Positions 21,124 to 31,315 of a DNA stretch of 64,000 bases are shown piece by piece. The notes below the pieces were generated by a model. The model was not told where the DNA came from. It did not search any database and saw nothing but the letters and a program-made list of their open reading frames with translations. The stretch's first letter is position 1. Every line of letters begins with the position of its first letter. The position numbers and the translations under genes are program-made. Source of the stretch: Oscarella lobularis. Its lineage: Eukaryota; Porifera; Homoscleromorpha; Homosclerophorida; Oscarellidae. The stretch is taken from the NCBI RefSeq assembly GCF_947507565.1, contig NC_089183.1:1426001-1490000 (forward strand). The letters are read 5' to 3'.

Positions 21124-24100
21124 ATGAAGCGAAATCTTCCTGAGGACCGATACTCCACCCCTCCGAAAAGAAAGTCCCACGACGAATCAGAACCTTCGGC
21201 ATCAACGTCACTCCCTCCTAATCTAGCTCAATCCGATCATTCATATTCTTCTACTTCTCAAACACTAGGTGAAACATATGTCACTGCCCAGCAACCACAG
21301 CCCAGTCACTTAGATCATTCATACTCTGCACCAGTTACTCATCAAGCTTGACCCACCGTCTGTGTCTCCCATTACCCAAATAATTGATCATACGTATTCT
21401 ACTACGCATAGCAGTCTCCCAACTGAAAGGAATAGTTCGCCCACTGTTTCTCCGTAAACAATCTGTGTCGATCTACGCCCATCAGATCAAAGTTCAACGC
21501 TCAGCATTATCAGACCTCCCGTCAGAAACGCCATTTTCCGATTTCCATCCTCTCCATCGTCATCAACCACTCCCAGAACGTTTATCTTTCCTCTTTTCCC
21601 CACACTGCCCTTTGGTTGGACATCGCGACCGCTTCAACTTCGAACTTCTACTAATAGGCCACTTTCTCCTGTTACACATCTTCGCACTTCACCTCTTCCT
21701 CAACAAAATTCTTTGCATGTCGGTTCTGGTTCCTTACCACTTACCTCTAACACTACCTCTCAAGAACACCTATCGCGAGCACATACAGCTCCTCAAAATG
21801 AAAATCCTACTTTGCGGTTTCCAGCATTTTCCTACAATCCCTCAGCCACGTACGACTTGGGAAACATAGGTTCCATGTCACAAGCGTGTACCCATTGCAA
21901 TGCCATGAAGTGGAATGACGAACCACCGGGCATGTGCTGCGCTAATGGCAAAGTGAACGTACCTTTACTTGGCCCCCCACCAGAACCACTATCATCCTTA
22001 TTAACTGGGGCCGACACTGCATCAAAAAATTTCAGGTCTATGATACGATTATACAATTCCAGCTTTCAAATGACGTCCTTCGGAACGGCGACCGAAGGAA
22101 GAATAATACGTGAGCCAGGATGGAACCCTACATTTAAAGTACAGGGCCAGATTTATCATAGAATAGGACCACTTAGGCCGCCCGCAGACGAAACTGCAGC
22201 GTTTTTGCAGATCTATTTCATGCAAGATCCCGAAGAAGAAGCTGATCGGCGACTTGCCTGGCAAGGGCGCACTCATTTAGACCGTTCGTTGATTTTAACA
22301 CTGCAGGCCATGCTTCACTCAGAAAATGCTTACATAACAGAGTTCAAGACTCAATTAGATCGACAAACAGAAATTGCCGCCCATTACCGAATTGTGATTC
22401 GCGCAGAAAGAATTCCCGTTGGTCACCACCCACGCACGTTTAATACCCCACAGTGCAACGAAGTAGCAGCCTTAGTTCTAAACAGCGAAGAGGCTCAATA
22501 TCGCGATGTTGTCCTCACAAGCAGGAACAACGCTCTGCAAAGAGTGAACGAAGTCCATGTCGCTTACGATGCGTGGCAGTACCCACTACTTTTTCCTCGA
22601 GGCGAAGACGGATACCATTTGGAGCAACGCCTCATTGACCCCCTCACAAAACAACGCACAGACAAAAAAATGTCAGTATTACAGTTTTACGCTTTTAGAT
22701 TAATGCTCCGACCAAACGATTTCAATATCTTACTTCGAGCCGGTAAACTTTCTCACCAGTTCTTCGTTGACATGTACGTCAAAATTGAAACGGAGCGCCT
22801 CAGCTTTTACCGAAAAAAACAAAAAAAGCTTAGGGCCGAGAACTATTGCCATCTTAGAGACGCAATCGAAACGGACGACAACGTACGAAATTTAGGGCAA
22901 TTAGTTATCTTGCCATCAAGCTTTACGGGCGGCCCCCGTTATATGCACGAAAAAAGCCAAGATGCAATGACCTACGTCAAAAATTTCGAACCACCAGAGC
23001 TTTTTATTACCATCACATGCAATCCCAAATGGCCCGAAATAACCAACGAGCTTTTACCTCTCCAGACCGCTGTTGATCGTCCCGACATCATAGCAAGGGT
23101 TTTTACTTAAAAATGAAAAGGTTCATGTACCTTATTGAAAAAAAACATCTTTTTGGCCGAAAGCGATGTCACCTCTACACAATAGAATGGCAAAAGCGCG
23201 GACTGCCGCACCTTCATCTTCTTCTTTGGATGATCGACAAAATACGTCCTCAAGACATTGACAAAATCATTACAGCCGAACTCCCTGATCCCAATACTGA
23301 TCCTGAGCTTTTCCGAATCGTTTCTACAACGATGATCCACGGTCCCTGCGGACACATCAACCCCAACTCGCCCTGCATGAAGGATGGACGTTGCACAAAA
23401 CATTACCCCAGAGAATTCCTAAGAGCAACGGTGACAGCACGTGACGGCTACCCTCTCTACCGCAGAAGATCCCCTGAAGAAGGCGGCGTCTCAGTTACAA
23501 TCAATGGCAAACAAATTGACAATAGGTGGGTTGTGCCGCACAATCCATTTCTTTGTCGAACATTTGACGCTCACGCCAATGTCGAATATTGCGCCACTGT
23601 AAAGGCCATAAAATACGTGTGCGAATATATTAACAAAGGCAAAGATAAAGCTGTAGTTGCTCTACAGCGAAAGTACCGAAACGACGAAATAACACGTTTT
23701 CAGGTTGCCAGATATATCTGCACAAGTGAAGCACTGTGGCGCATCTTTCAGTTTCCCATTCAGGATCACGATCCGACCGTGCAACATCTTCAAGTCCACT
23801 TAGAAAACGGTCAAAGAGTATACTTCACGCCCGAAAACGCAGAAGACTTAGCCGCTCAACCTCCAAAACCAACATTGACGGAATTTTTTCAACTGTGCTC
23901 CACTGACGACTTCGCTAAAACTTTACTATATTCCCAAATTCCAAAATACTACACGTGGACAAACAAGCAGTGGAAGCGTAGAATACAAGGTACGCCGCTG
24001 CCGGAAAGACCTGAAATCAGACAAAGTTCTGCACTAGGAAGAGTTTACGCTGTTCACCCTCGAAACGCCGAATGCTACTACCTCCGCCTTCTCCTTCACG

Positions 24101-25952
24101 TTGTTCGCGGCCCAACCAGTTTTGCAGACCTCAAGACAGTCAACGGCGTTCTTCTACCCACTTACCGAGAAGCCTGCAAAGAATTGGGCTTGCTTGAACA
24201 CGACGATCATTGGCAACGTGCCCTTCAAGAAGCCGCAACGACAGACCGCCCATACAAAATCCGAGACATGTTCGCCATCATGCTACACATGTGTCAAATT
24301 TCCGATCCACTCGCACTGTGGAACGCTCACAAGCAATCCATGGCCGAAGACTACCTTCATGCTCAGCGACGACTTGCATCAAACAACACTTTGCCTTTCA
24401 GTCAAGCAATTTTCAATCGCGCACTCATTTACATAGAAGATAAATTACTTACTTTTCCCGGAGGCTTGCCGCTTAAAGATTACGGTTTACCTACGCCTGA
24501 AAGAGAAAATGCGAATACCAATCACTCATCAAGAGAAATTGCAGCAGAATTTGCCTACGACGTTGACCTACTCCGTTCGACAGTCACACGCGACGAGACT
24601 ACGCTTACCGAAGATCAACACAGAGCATACGACGCAATTCTACACTCGATAGAGTCCCCAGAAGCCTCTGTCATTTTTTTAGACGCACCAGGAGGCACAG
24701 GAAAAACCTACCTTATTAATCTTATTCTAGCAAAAGTCAGATCCCACGGACATGTTGCACTCGCCGTTGCCTCTTCGGGAATTGCTGCGACACTATTGAC
24801 AGGTTGAAAAACTGCTCATTCCGTATTCAAACTTCCTCTCAACATAACACGCTACGAAAATCCCTCCTGCCAAATTGGAAAGAACACCGATAGAGCAGCC
24901 TTACTTCGCTTAGCAAAAGTTGTCGTATGGGACGAATGCACGATGTCGAATAAGAGAGCTTTTGAAGCCGTCGATCGGACACTGCGCGATATTCGCGGAG
25001 ACGATCGTCTCATGGGCGGCCTATCTTTCATTCTCGCAGGAGATTTTCGGCAAACTTTGCCTATCGTTCCAAAGGGAACAAAAGCGGACGAAATCCAAGC
25101 ATGCCGCAAGTCATCCGCCAAACTATGGCCACACGTTACCACCCTCCGTCTTCGCACCAACATGCGCGTTCATCTATTTGGCGACTCTGACTCTGGTGCA
25201 TATTCTAATCTCCTCCTCGACATCGGAAGTGGCACAATTGCTACCGATCCTACTGATGGACTCATTGAAATCCCGTGCGGTCAACACCTTTCCTCCCTTC
25301 ACGACCTCATGTCGGCAGTCTTTCCCGATCTCTCTACAAAGTACTCAGACACAAAATGGCTTTGCGAACGAGCCATATTAGCACCTACCAATGAAGCCGT
25401 CAACGAAATAAACGACACCCTCCTAACACACATTCCGACTCGCCAAATTGTTTATACCTCTTTCGACACTACCGTAGATGCCGACGATGCCGTCAACTTT
25501 CCAGTGGAACTCCTAAACTCGCTCAATCCTCCCGGCCTACCTCCCCATTACCTTCAACTAAAATTAGGATCACCAGTTATGCTCCTTAGAAATATAGACG
25601 CACCAAAGCTGTGTAACGGTACTAAATTGACCGTCAAACAGCTTCCCAATGTTATCGAAGCAACAATCTCGCAAGGGCACTACGCCGGAGAAACCGTCTA
25701 TATTCCTAGAATACCTCAGATACCACAGTTCCTTTTAAACGTCTCCAGTTTCCTCTCAAACTCGCCTTTGCCATGACAATAAACAAGTCCCAAGGTCAAA
25801 CTATAAAAGTCGTCGGTCTTTCCCTTCTCACTCGATGTTTCTCCCACGGCCAATTTTACGTCGCATGTTCGCGCGTCAGTTCTCCCCGAAACCTCTACAT
25901 ATTGTCCGAAACACAGAAAACTGCTAACGTCGTATACAACGAAATCCTTTAG
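21124..25952 (+). pseudogene. Helitron Rep/helicase, multiply disrupted
   Basis: Rolling-circle replication initiator fused to a Pif1-type helicase. The N-terminus (21124) is Ser/Thr/Pro-rich with repeated DHSYS motifs and changes frame at about 21350, 21465 and beyond. The long middle frame runs to 23110, where one T is missing near 23100. Then the HUH motif GLPHLHLLLW and the tyrosine motif KYVCEYINKGKDKA appear. Helicase: GGTGKTYLI (Walker A), a nonsense TGA at 24805-24807 in LLTG-KTAHS, WDECTMSN, GDFRQTLPIV. A last shift at about 25735 precedes AMTINKSQGQT and CSRVSSPRNLYIL; stop at 25950. Confidence 0.88.
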
Positions 25953-26115
25953 ATTTTAAAAGTTATGTTTACGCCATATCAAAATGTAACTCTTTCACTC
26001 CCACTTCTTCCCTCACCCTTTCCCCCCCCCCCCCCCCCCCGGGTCACGATGCGTATGGACCTCCCCGTGGTGTGACATGGATAACGCTAACACATACGCC
26101 GTTCCTAAAACTACT
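25953..26115 (+). other. Helitron 3' non-coding region with C17 tract
   Basis: A run of about 17 C at 26025-26041 precedes the terminal hairpin. No gene. Confidence 0.6.
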
Positions 26116-26143
26116 ACCCGGGCGAAGCCGGGTGGCCTGCTAG
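26116..26143 (+). other. Helitron 3' terminal hairpin and CTAG end
   Basis: Six-base stem (acccgg/ccgggt), loop gcgaag, spacer ggcctg, then CTAG. This is the replication-termination signal of Helitrons; T follows as expected for insertion into AT. Confidence 0.88.
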
Positions 26144-26226
26144 TATACCATATAGAGAGGTTGCACTTGGCGTGGTCACATAATTACCTTCACGTGCTGC
26201 AGGCCATCCGGGTTGCCTTCAAAACA

Positions 26227-26437
26227 ATGCCTCTCAAATGTGACGTCGTCGCTTGTTCTAACCGTGCGGACAGAGATAGAAGTACAAGGTTCTTCTGTTT
26301 GCCTGCCATTAGGCATAATCGCGGCGACGCCGTACTTGATCTCAGCCCAAAACGAGAGAGGGCGTGACTTGCCTCGTTGAATCGAAAAGACACCAAGGAG
26401 AGCACCTATGTCTACACTTCTGAGTGCTCTCACGATT
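26227..26437 (+). pseudogene. THAP-domain fragment of a second ISL2EU-like element
   Basis: Starts [19 protein letters not shown] and continues RFFCLPAIRHNRG, closely matching the THAP N-terminus of the transposase at 10666. An in-frame TGA (about 26365) stands where the other copy has Trp. After it LNRKDTKES ... YTSECS follows in the same frame, then the similarity stops at about 26437 where a Penelope RT begins. Only the N-terminus survives. Confidence 0.75.
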
Positions 26438-28944
26438 TAATGTACTTTCTGAAGAAAATTCACGAAAACCCCATGGGAGTGCGCCCCATCTGCAGCGCCT
26501 CATCCGGTCCCACCGAAGGCCTCTCCAAAATTGTAGACACTATACTACAACCCATAGTCCCTACCTTACCTAGCTTTGTAAAGGATAGCGGACACTTTTG
26601 CAAAATCATCGAAGAAACTCTCATTCCTGACGACGCAATACTTGTGGCGTTGGACGTAAAATCTCTCTACCCGAGCATTCCTCAAGAAGAGGCGATATTT
26701 GCCTGCAAAAAAGCGACAGAAAAATTCTATAAAAATGACGATGACGCACCAGTCATTGTAGAAACATTTCTCAACTTCATACTCAAAGGAAACTGCTTCA
26801 CCTTCAACGGGCAAACACCTGCAAAAACATGGAACAGCAATGGGCACCAAAACAGCTCCTTGCCTTGCAAACATCTTCATGGGGGACTTTGAACAACAAT
26901 TCATGGCCACCCAATCAAAAAAGCCTCATCTATGGAAAAGATATATAGATGATATTTTCATGGTATGGACACATACCGAAGAGGAACTGACCACCTTCCT
27001 CTTAGCTTTAAACTACTTCAGCAGCAGCATAAAATTCACGTATGAAATCAGCCATACAGAATCCATCTTCCTTGACACAACCGTGTACAAAGGACCAAGA
27101 TATGAAAAATTCAACATCCTTGACATAAAAACCTATTTTAAACCAACCAACAAATTTGCGTATCTCAATTACCATTCATGCCATCCAAACCATTGCAAAA
27201 AGGCCATTATAAAAAAGGAATTAAACCGATTCCTTAGAACGACTTCAAACGAAGAAGAATACGAAAACCTAAAACAAAAACACAGAAAGACTAAAAATAG
27301 AGAATACCCTGAACGCCTTCTCCAAACCGAGGCAGACCAAATGCCCTTTACAAAACGCCAAGAAATCCTTAGCAAAATATCTAACAAAACAAAGAATCAA
27401 ACAAGCAGCAACAAGAAGAAAATTCCTTTTACTTTTGTCACCACCTTTGACCCATGGTTCCAACATTTCCGAAAAGAAATAAAGGAATGTTGGAAGGACG
27501 TCGAAACAGACCCAATTCTGGGTAATCTATTCCCAGAACCAATAACCTTTGCCTACAGTGCACCCACGCATAAAGCGACCGTCTTTAGAGCGCGCTAGCT
27601 CCCGCATCGTTAGTCCCGCGTCATCGCCAATGACATCATTGGAATCCTCTATCCCGTAGCATTCCAATGATGTAGGGCACGTAGGCCTTCGACGAAGGGT
27701 GTAAATAGTGGTCACGTGCAGTACTCTCATTGGCTAGTAGCGTACGCGACCGTTAGGTTTCCTTGGGCACGCCCTAGCGCGTTACCACTAGATCGAGACC
27801 GATTTTTCGTTTTCCTTCTATTACCGGGCGGATTTCTTTAGTATAGGATTAGCTAAAAAACGGGCTGTACCAAAGTCAATTGTAATGAGCGTTTTACTGC
27901 CTTTTTGGGTGGGGAGACCTTGCGCGCGCACTAGCCACGCCCATGACAACGAATAACTTCTAAACGAAGCGAAAGATTCGAAATCGCTTCGACCAATACC
28001 AATTAAATCATGTTTTATTTCGTTTCGCGAGGGCGGCGAATCGCGATTTGTAGCGTAGGCTCTGAGAAACGCTCTTAGCAACGATGGTTCAGACCCTAAT
28101 TGCAGAAAAACGAAAAAACCAACTAAATATCGCTTCGACCAATGCTAATAAAATATTAGACTGGTGCGTTTCGAGGAAAGAAGTAGCTTAGTTGCTGAGA
28201 GAACTTCGCCAGGAAACGACAAAACCTACTTTTGCCGTAACTTGAAGGATTACGCGACCACTATGCATGCGATTGACTAATCCGTCGACCAAATCTTAGA
28301 TAAATGAATCTACTATCCCTTCGCATTAGCGAAAAGATAGTAAATCCTACTCATTTTGAATTTCGCGGCTATGTCCGGGGAGGGTCAGGCGGGACATTCA
28401 TGCGTGGGTGCACTGTACAAAAACGAAAAATCAATAAACAGCAAACTCGTTCGCGCAAAACTCCCTAACCAACCTCAGCCGAACGCGGAAAAAGACGAAG
28501 CACCACTTCCTCCAATTCTCCCAAACGTGGGACGACGAATCACTCCTTGCCGGACCATAAACTGCAAATGCTGTCCGTGCTTAATTAACGTCTTCAAACA
28601 CACTGAAGAGTCAAACAACGGGAAAAATCTACCCAATAAAACAAAAAATGAACAGTAAATCAGAAAACGTAATTTACGTACTCACCTGCAAACACTGCCA
28701 AAAACAATACGTCGGCCAAACATCAAAAACAGTCCAAGAACGAATAACAAGACACCGGAACCACTACAAAGTGAAAAATTATAAAATCTACCAACACATG
28801 AAAGCCCATGGACTCACCTTCGAAGAAGACATCATTGTCACGCCACTGCAACAAGTCAACAAAGAAAATCTCCTAACAACAAAAACATACTGGATGAGAA
28901 CTTTAAAAACACTGCATCCTAAAGGCTTCAACCCCCCAGCTTGA
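26438..28944 (+). pseudogene. Penelope-like element: RT plus GIY-YIG endonuclease, 5'-truncated and interrupted
   Basis: RT motifs: GVRPICSASSGPTEG, LVALDVKSLYPSIP (first catalytic Asp), a 2-base loss near 26818, TAMGTKTAPCLANIF, KRYIDDIF (YxDD), SIFLDTTVY. The frame continues to FAY at 27555, is cut by an 860-bp TIR element, and resumes at 28418 (KSINSKLVRAKLP). Next come a Cys cluster (CRTINCKCCPCL) and a frame change near 28650, then the GIY-YIG domain: NVIYVLTCKHCQKQYVGQT, ERITRHRNHY. Stop at 28942. The 5' end, including the usual terminal repeat, is missing and abuts a THAP fragment. Confidence 0.88.
27556..28415. mobile_element. 860-bp non-coding TIR element inside the Penelope RT
   Basis: Ends CAGTGCACCCACGCATAAA and the complement of CAGTGCACCCACGCATGAA; TA on both sides (27554-27555, 28416-28417). 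Removing it with one TA restores the Penelope frame exactly. TA duplication and CAGT-type termini suggest a Tc1/mariner-like MITE, though the superfamily is unproven. Contains a stem-loop (catcattggaatc ... gcattccaatgatg) and no gene. A lone related end lies at 57552-57570. Confidence 0.82.
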
Positions 28945-28999
28945 GAAAAAATTTGATCAATCTTGAACGCCATCACCCTTCCAAAAAGACAAGAAAATG

Positions 29000-29527
29000 C
29001 TACCTAACCCAAACACAAACCCTTACCCTTACCCACCTCCAAAAAGGAAAGAAAGCAAACAAAAACATTACCTAATCCCAACACAAACCCTTACCCTTAC
29101 ACCTCAAAGAAAAAAAAAGAAAAAGAAATAAAAAAATACTACCTAATCCCAACACAAACCCTCACCCTTACCCACCTCCTACAAGGAAAAAGAAAAAGAA
29201 ACAATAATACTACCTAATCCCAACACAAACCCTTACCCTTACACACCTCCAACAAGAAAAAAGAAAAAGAAATAAAAATACTACCTAATCCCAACACAAA
29301 CCCTTACCCTTACACACCTCAAAGAAAAAAGAAGAAAAAGAAATAAAAATACTATCTAATCCTATCACAAACCCTTACCCTTACACACCTACAAGAAAGA
29401 CGAAGAAAAAGAAATAAAAACACTACCTAATCCCAACACAAACCCTTACCCTTACCCACCTCCCACACGGAAAAAGAAAAAGAAATAAAAATACTACCTA
29501 ATCCCAACACAAACCCTTACCCTTACT
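29000..29527 (+). repeat. 71-bp tandem array with CCCTTA motifs, about 7.4 copies
   Basis: Copies start at about 29000, 29068, 29139, 29210, 29281, 29352, 29423 and 29494. Each has ctacctaatcccaacacaaa, then cccttacccttac, then an A/G-rich spacer. It begins 55 bp after the GIY-YIG stop codon, so it may be the Penelope 3' region. The cccttaccctta motif resembles a degenerate telomere repeat. Confidence 0.88.
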
Positions 29528-30160
29528 AATCAATCGACAACACAACTCAAAGAAAATGATCTGACCAACAACCAAGCAACGCACGCTAGCAAAAAGTGAA
29601 GAAAAGCCAAAAAATACGAAAAAACGATTTTCAAACTTATCTGACGCCTCAATCAAACGCGAAACGACGCGAAACGACGAAAAACAAGAGCCTAAGACAA
29701 AAAGAAACAAAATCACAACCCTTTTCATTCAACAATCATCGATCGTAGAAAAACTTCGATGAAACCGACGAAATCGCACTCAAAACGAAGCGTAAACGAT
29801 ACTTACCATTGTATCTTCACCCGCAAACACGTTTTCGAACATCAGGAACACGGGAAACAGCCCCAAAAACGAGCAATCACTGGCGAAAAACACAATGACG
29901 TAAATGAATGAACGACTGTTTTAGCGCGCGCTAAGAATAACATATACTACTACAAACAATGGAATTCACGCGGAAACACGCTAAAAATATCCAAAATAAT
30001 ATAACAAATTATCCTGAAAACTGTCTAAACAAAGAAAACCCATTATTGGTTGATGGATTAACGCACCTGGCAATCCTCTTCCCGCTGAGGTATAAATTGA
30101 CCATACGAATAAATATGTTTATTCGTGGAGTTTGGAACTAGGTATTAGGGTCAATAAACC
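29528..30160. other. Unassigned AT-rich stretch
   Basis: No supported gene on either strand; several stop-rich frames. Confidence 0.5.
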
Positions 30161-30207
30161 CGAACCCTAGCCCCTTACCCTACCCGCTAACCACTAACAA
30201 TAACCCT
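30161..30207 (-). repeat. Telomere-like degenerate tract, left of the gene island
   Basis: Reverse complement contains gggttattgttagtgg and ggtaaggggctaggg, matching 34860-34903 on the plus strand. The two flank the gene island in opposite orientation. Confidence 0.6.
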
Positions 30208-30235
30208 TGGCAGGTAAAGCAAAACAGGTAAAGGG

Positions 30236-30440
30236 TTAAATGCACCATACAATCATTTTCACAACAATTCTCACAAAGGCGGCTTTTACAAATGGACAAA
30301 AGTTTCTTCCATCAAACATCTACCTGGAGCTGACCAACGCCGTATGAAAGCTGCAGAAACGGATTTTATTCAATTCTTCAATACATTCTATCCACATGGA
30401 CTCAATTCACGAAAATCTCTCGCCGGAGGACTAAAATAAC
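30236..30440 (+). pseudogene. Possible GIY-YIG C-terminal fragment of a Penelope-like element
   Basis: Open plus-strand frame with FYKWTKVSSIKHLPGADQ and then IQFFNTFYPHGLNSRKS, reminiscent of the LYPxGLN tail of Penelope endonucleases (compare LKTLHPKGFN at 28900-28935). Stop at about 30438. Short tandem gacatcgga repeats follow. Weak evidence. Confidence 0.35.
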
Positions 30441-30709
30441 CAATTTTCACTTCAATGGACATCGGAATCAGGACATCGGACATCGGACATCGGAATCAAT
30501 TCATCGCAAGGTAAGTTTATCGTATTTATTGTATTTTTTTCGCAGGTTAGCGTGCTTTGATCACGCCTAAAGTAGCCGGGACTTTTCGGAGACACGTGAT
30601 CTCGAACTAGTATATAAGCCTTTGCTACACCATTTTTAGTCTGTCTGCGCATGCTTCGCTAGTCGCGCTTGATAAAGGCTCGCCGAAAATAATGTTTGAA
30701 ATTTCTTAT

Positions 30710-31100
30710 TTACTGAGCGTTATTTAGAAATAGAACACCATCATCAATTTCAGAAATGGTTTCGTGATTTCTGACACGCTTAGCTGGCGATTCTCCTATT
30801 CAAAAAACAAATACAGCAAAATTCATTTCATTCACACGTGCTTACCGCAAACCGGAATCGGCGTACTTGAACAAATAGGAGGACCAGGAAAGGGCAGAAT
30901 GTCATCAAGCACATCTACAATGCCTTTTGCGTAATCAAATTAGGTCTGTTTACCTATCAATTACCGTCCTGTGCCACGTCGATCGGATCGCGTATATCGG
31001 CCATAAATTCCGGCAGAACGGTGCTCAAATCGGCCTCCGAATGATCTGGCAAATGCATCATAGTCTCGTCGAGAAAGCGGGCGATCGCGTGATCGTCCAT
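30710..31100 (-). CDS. Hypothetical 99-aa protein, 3 exons
   Basis: Exons 31100-30965, 30923-30846 and 30795-30710 with GT-AG introns of 41 and 50 bp; phases agree. Starts MDDHAIARFLDETMMHL. The middle exon reads IVDVLDDILPFPGPP; the last contains KRVRNHETISEIDDGV. Acidic N-terminus, no signal peptide or membrane segment. I do not recognise the family. It is transcribed divergently from the CH-domain gene, ATGs 215 bp apart. A repeat begins close to its 3' end, so it could be a truncated host gene whose last exon gained a stop. Confidence 0.6.
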
Positions 31101-31315
31101 TGAGAAGAAAACGGAAGGAACTCTCAAAGCAAAAGCAGTAACGCGCGCTAAAAAAATTGTTTTATTGAAATTTTAGATCGATTTCGCAAATGCAGCAATA
31201 GAAACGCAAAGAAACAACACAAACAGTAAAAAAATCAGAATATTTGCGCAAAAAGGAGGAAAATCGCTGTTTTCGGCAGTTTTTCACCTAAACAACATCT
31301 GGCACACTTGTTTCT
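31101..31315. promoter_or_regulatory. Putative bidirectional promoter
   Basis: The 215 bp between divergent start codons. Contains taacgcgcgctaaaaaaattg and AT-rich tracts but no clear TATA box. Assigned by position only. Confidence 0.35.

Larger units (their letters stand above)
17813..26143 (+). mobile_element. Helitron with RPA and Rep/helicase genes, both ends visible
   Basis: The left end begins TCTACACTACTAA, matching the 5'-TC rule. The right end has the hairpin acccgg-gcgaag-ccgggt (26116-26133), six bases, then CTAG (26140-26143) followed by host T. This is the canonical rolling-circle terminus. The base before the left TC is G rather than the expected A. 8,331 bp, containing RPA (two exons, open) and Rep/Hel (decayed). 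Confidence 0.88.

Noticed and set aside
26025-26041. Poly-C tract as an assembly gap
   Set aside because: It lies inside the Helitron 3' end with good sequence on both sides; a plain homopolymer is enough.
30660-30700. Possible hammerhead ribozyme (gataaaggctcgccgaaa), as found in Penelope terminal repeats
   Set aside because: The conserved CUGAUGA core is not intact and I could not fold a convincing stem III; only the GCCGAAA side resembles it.
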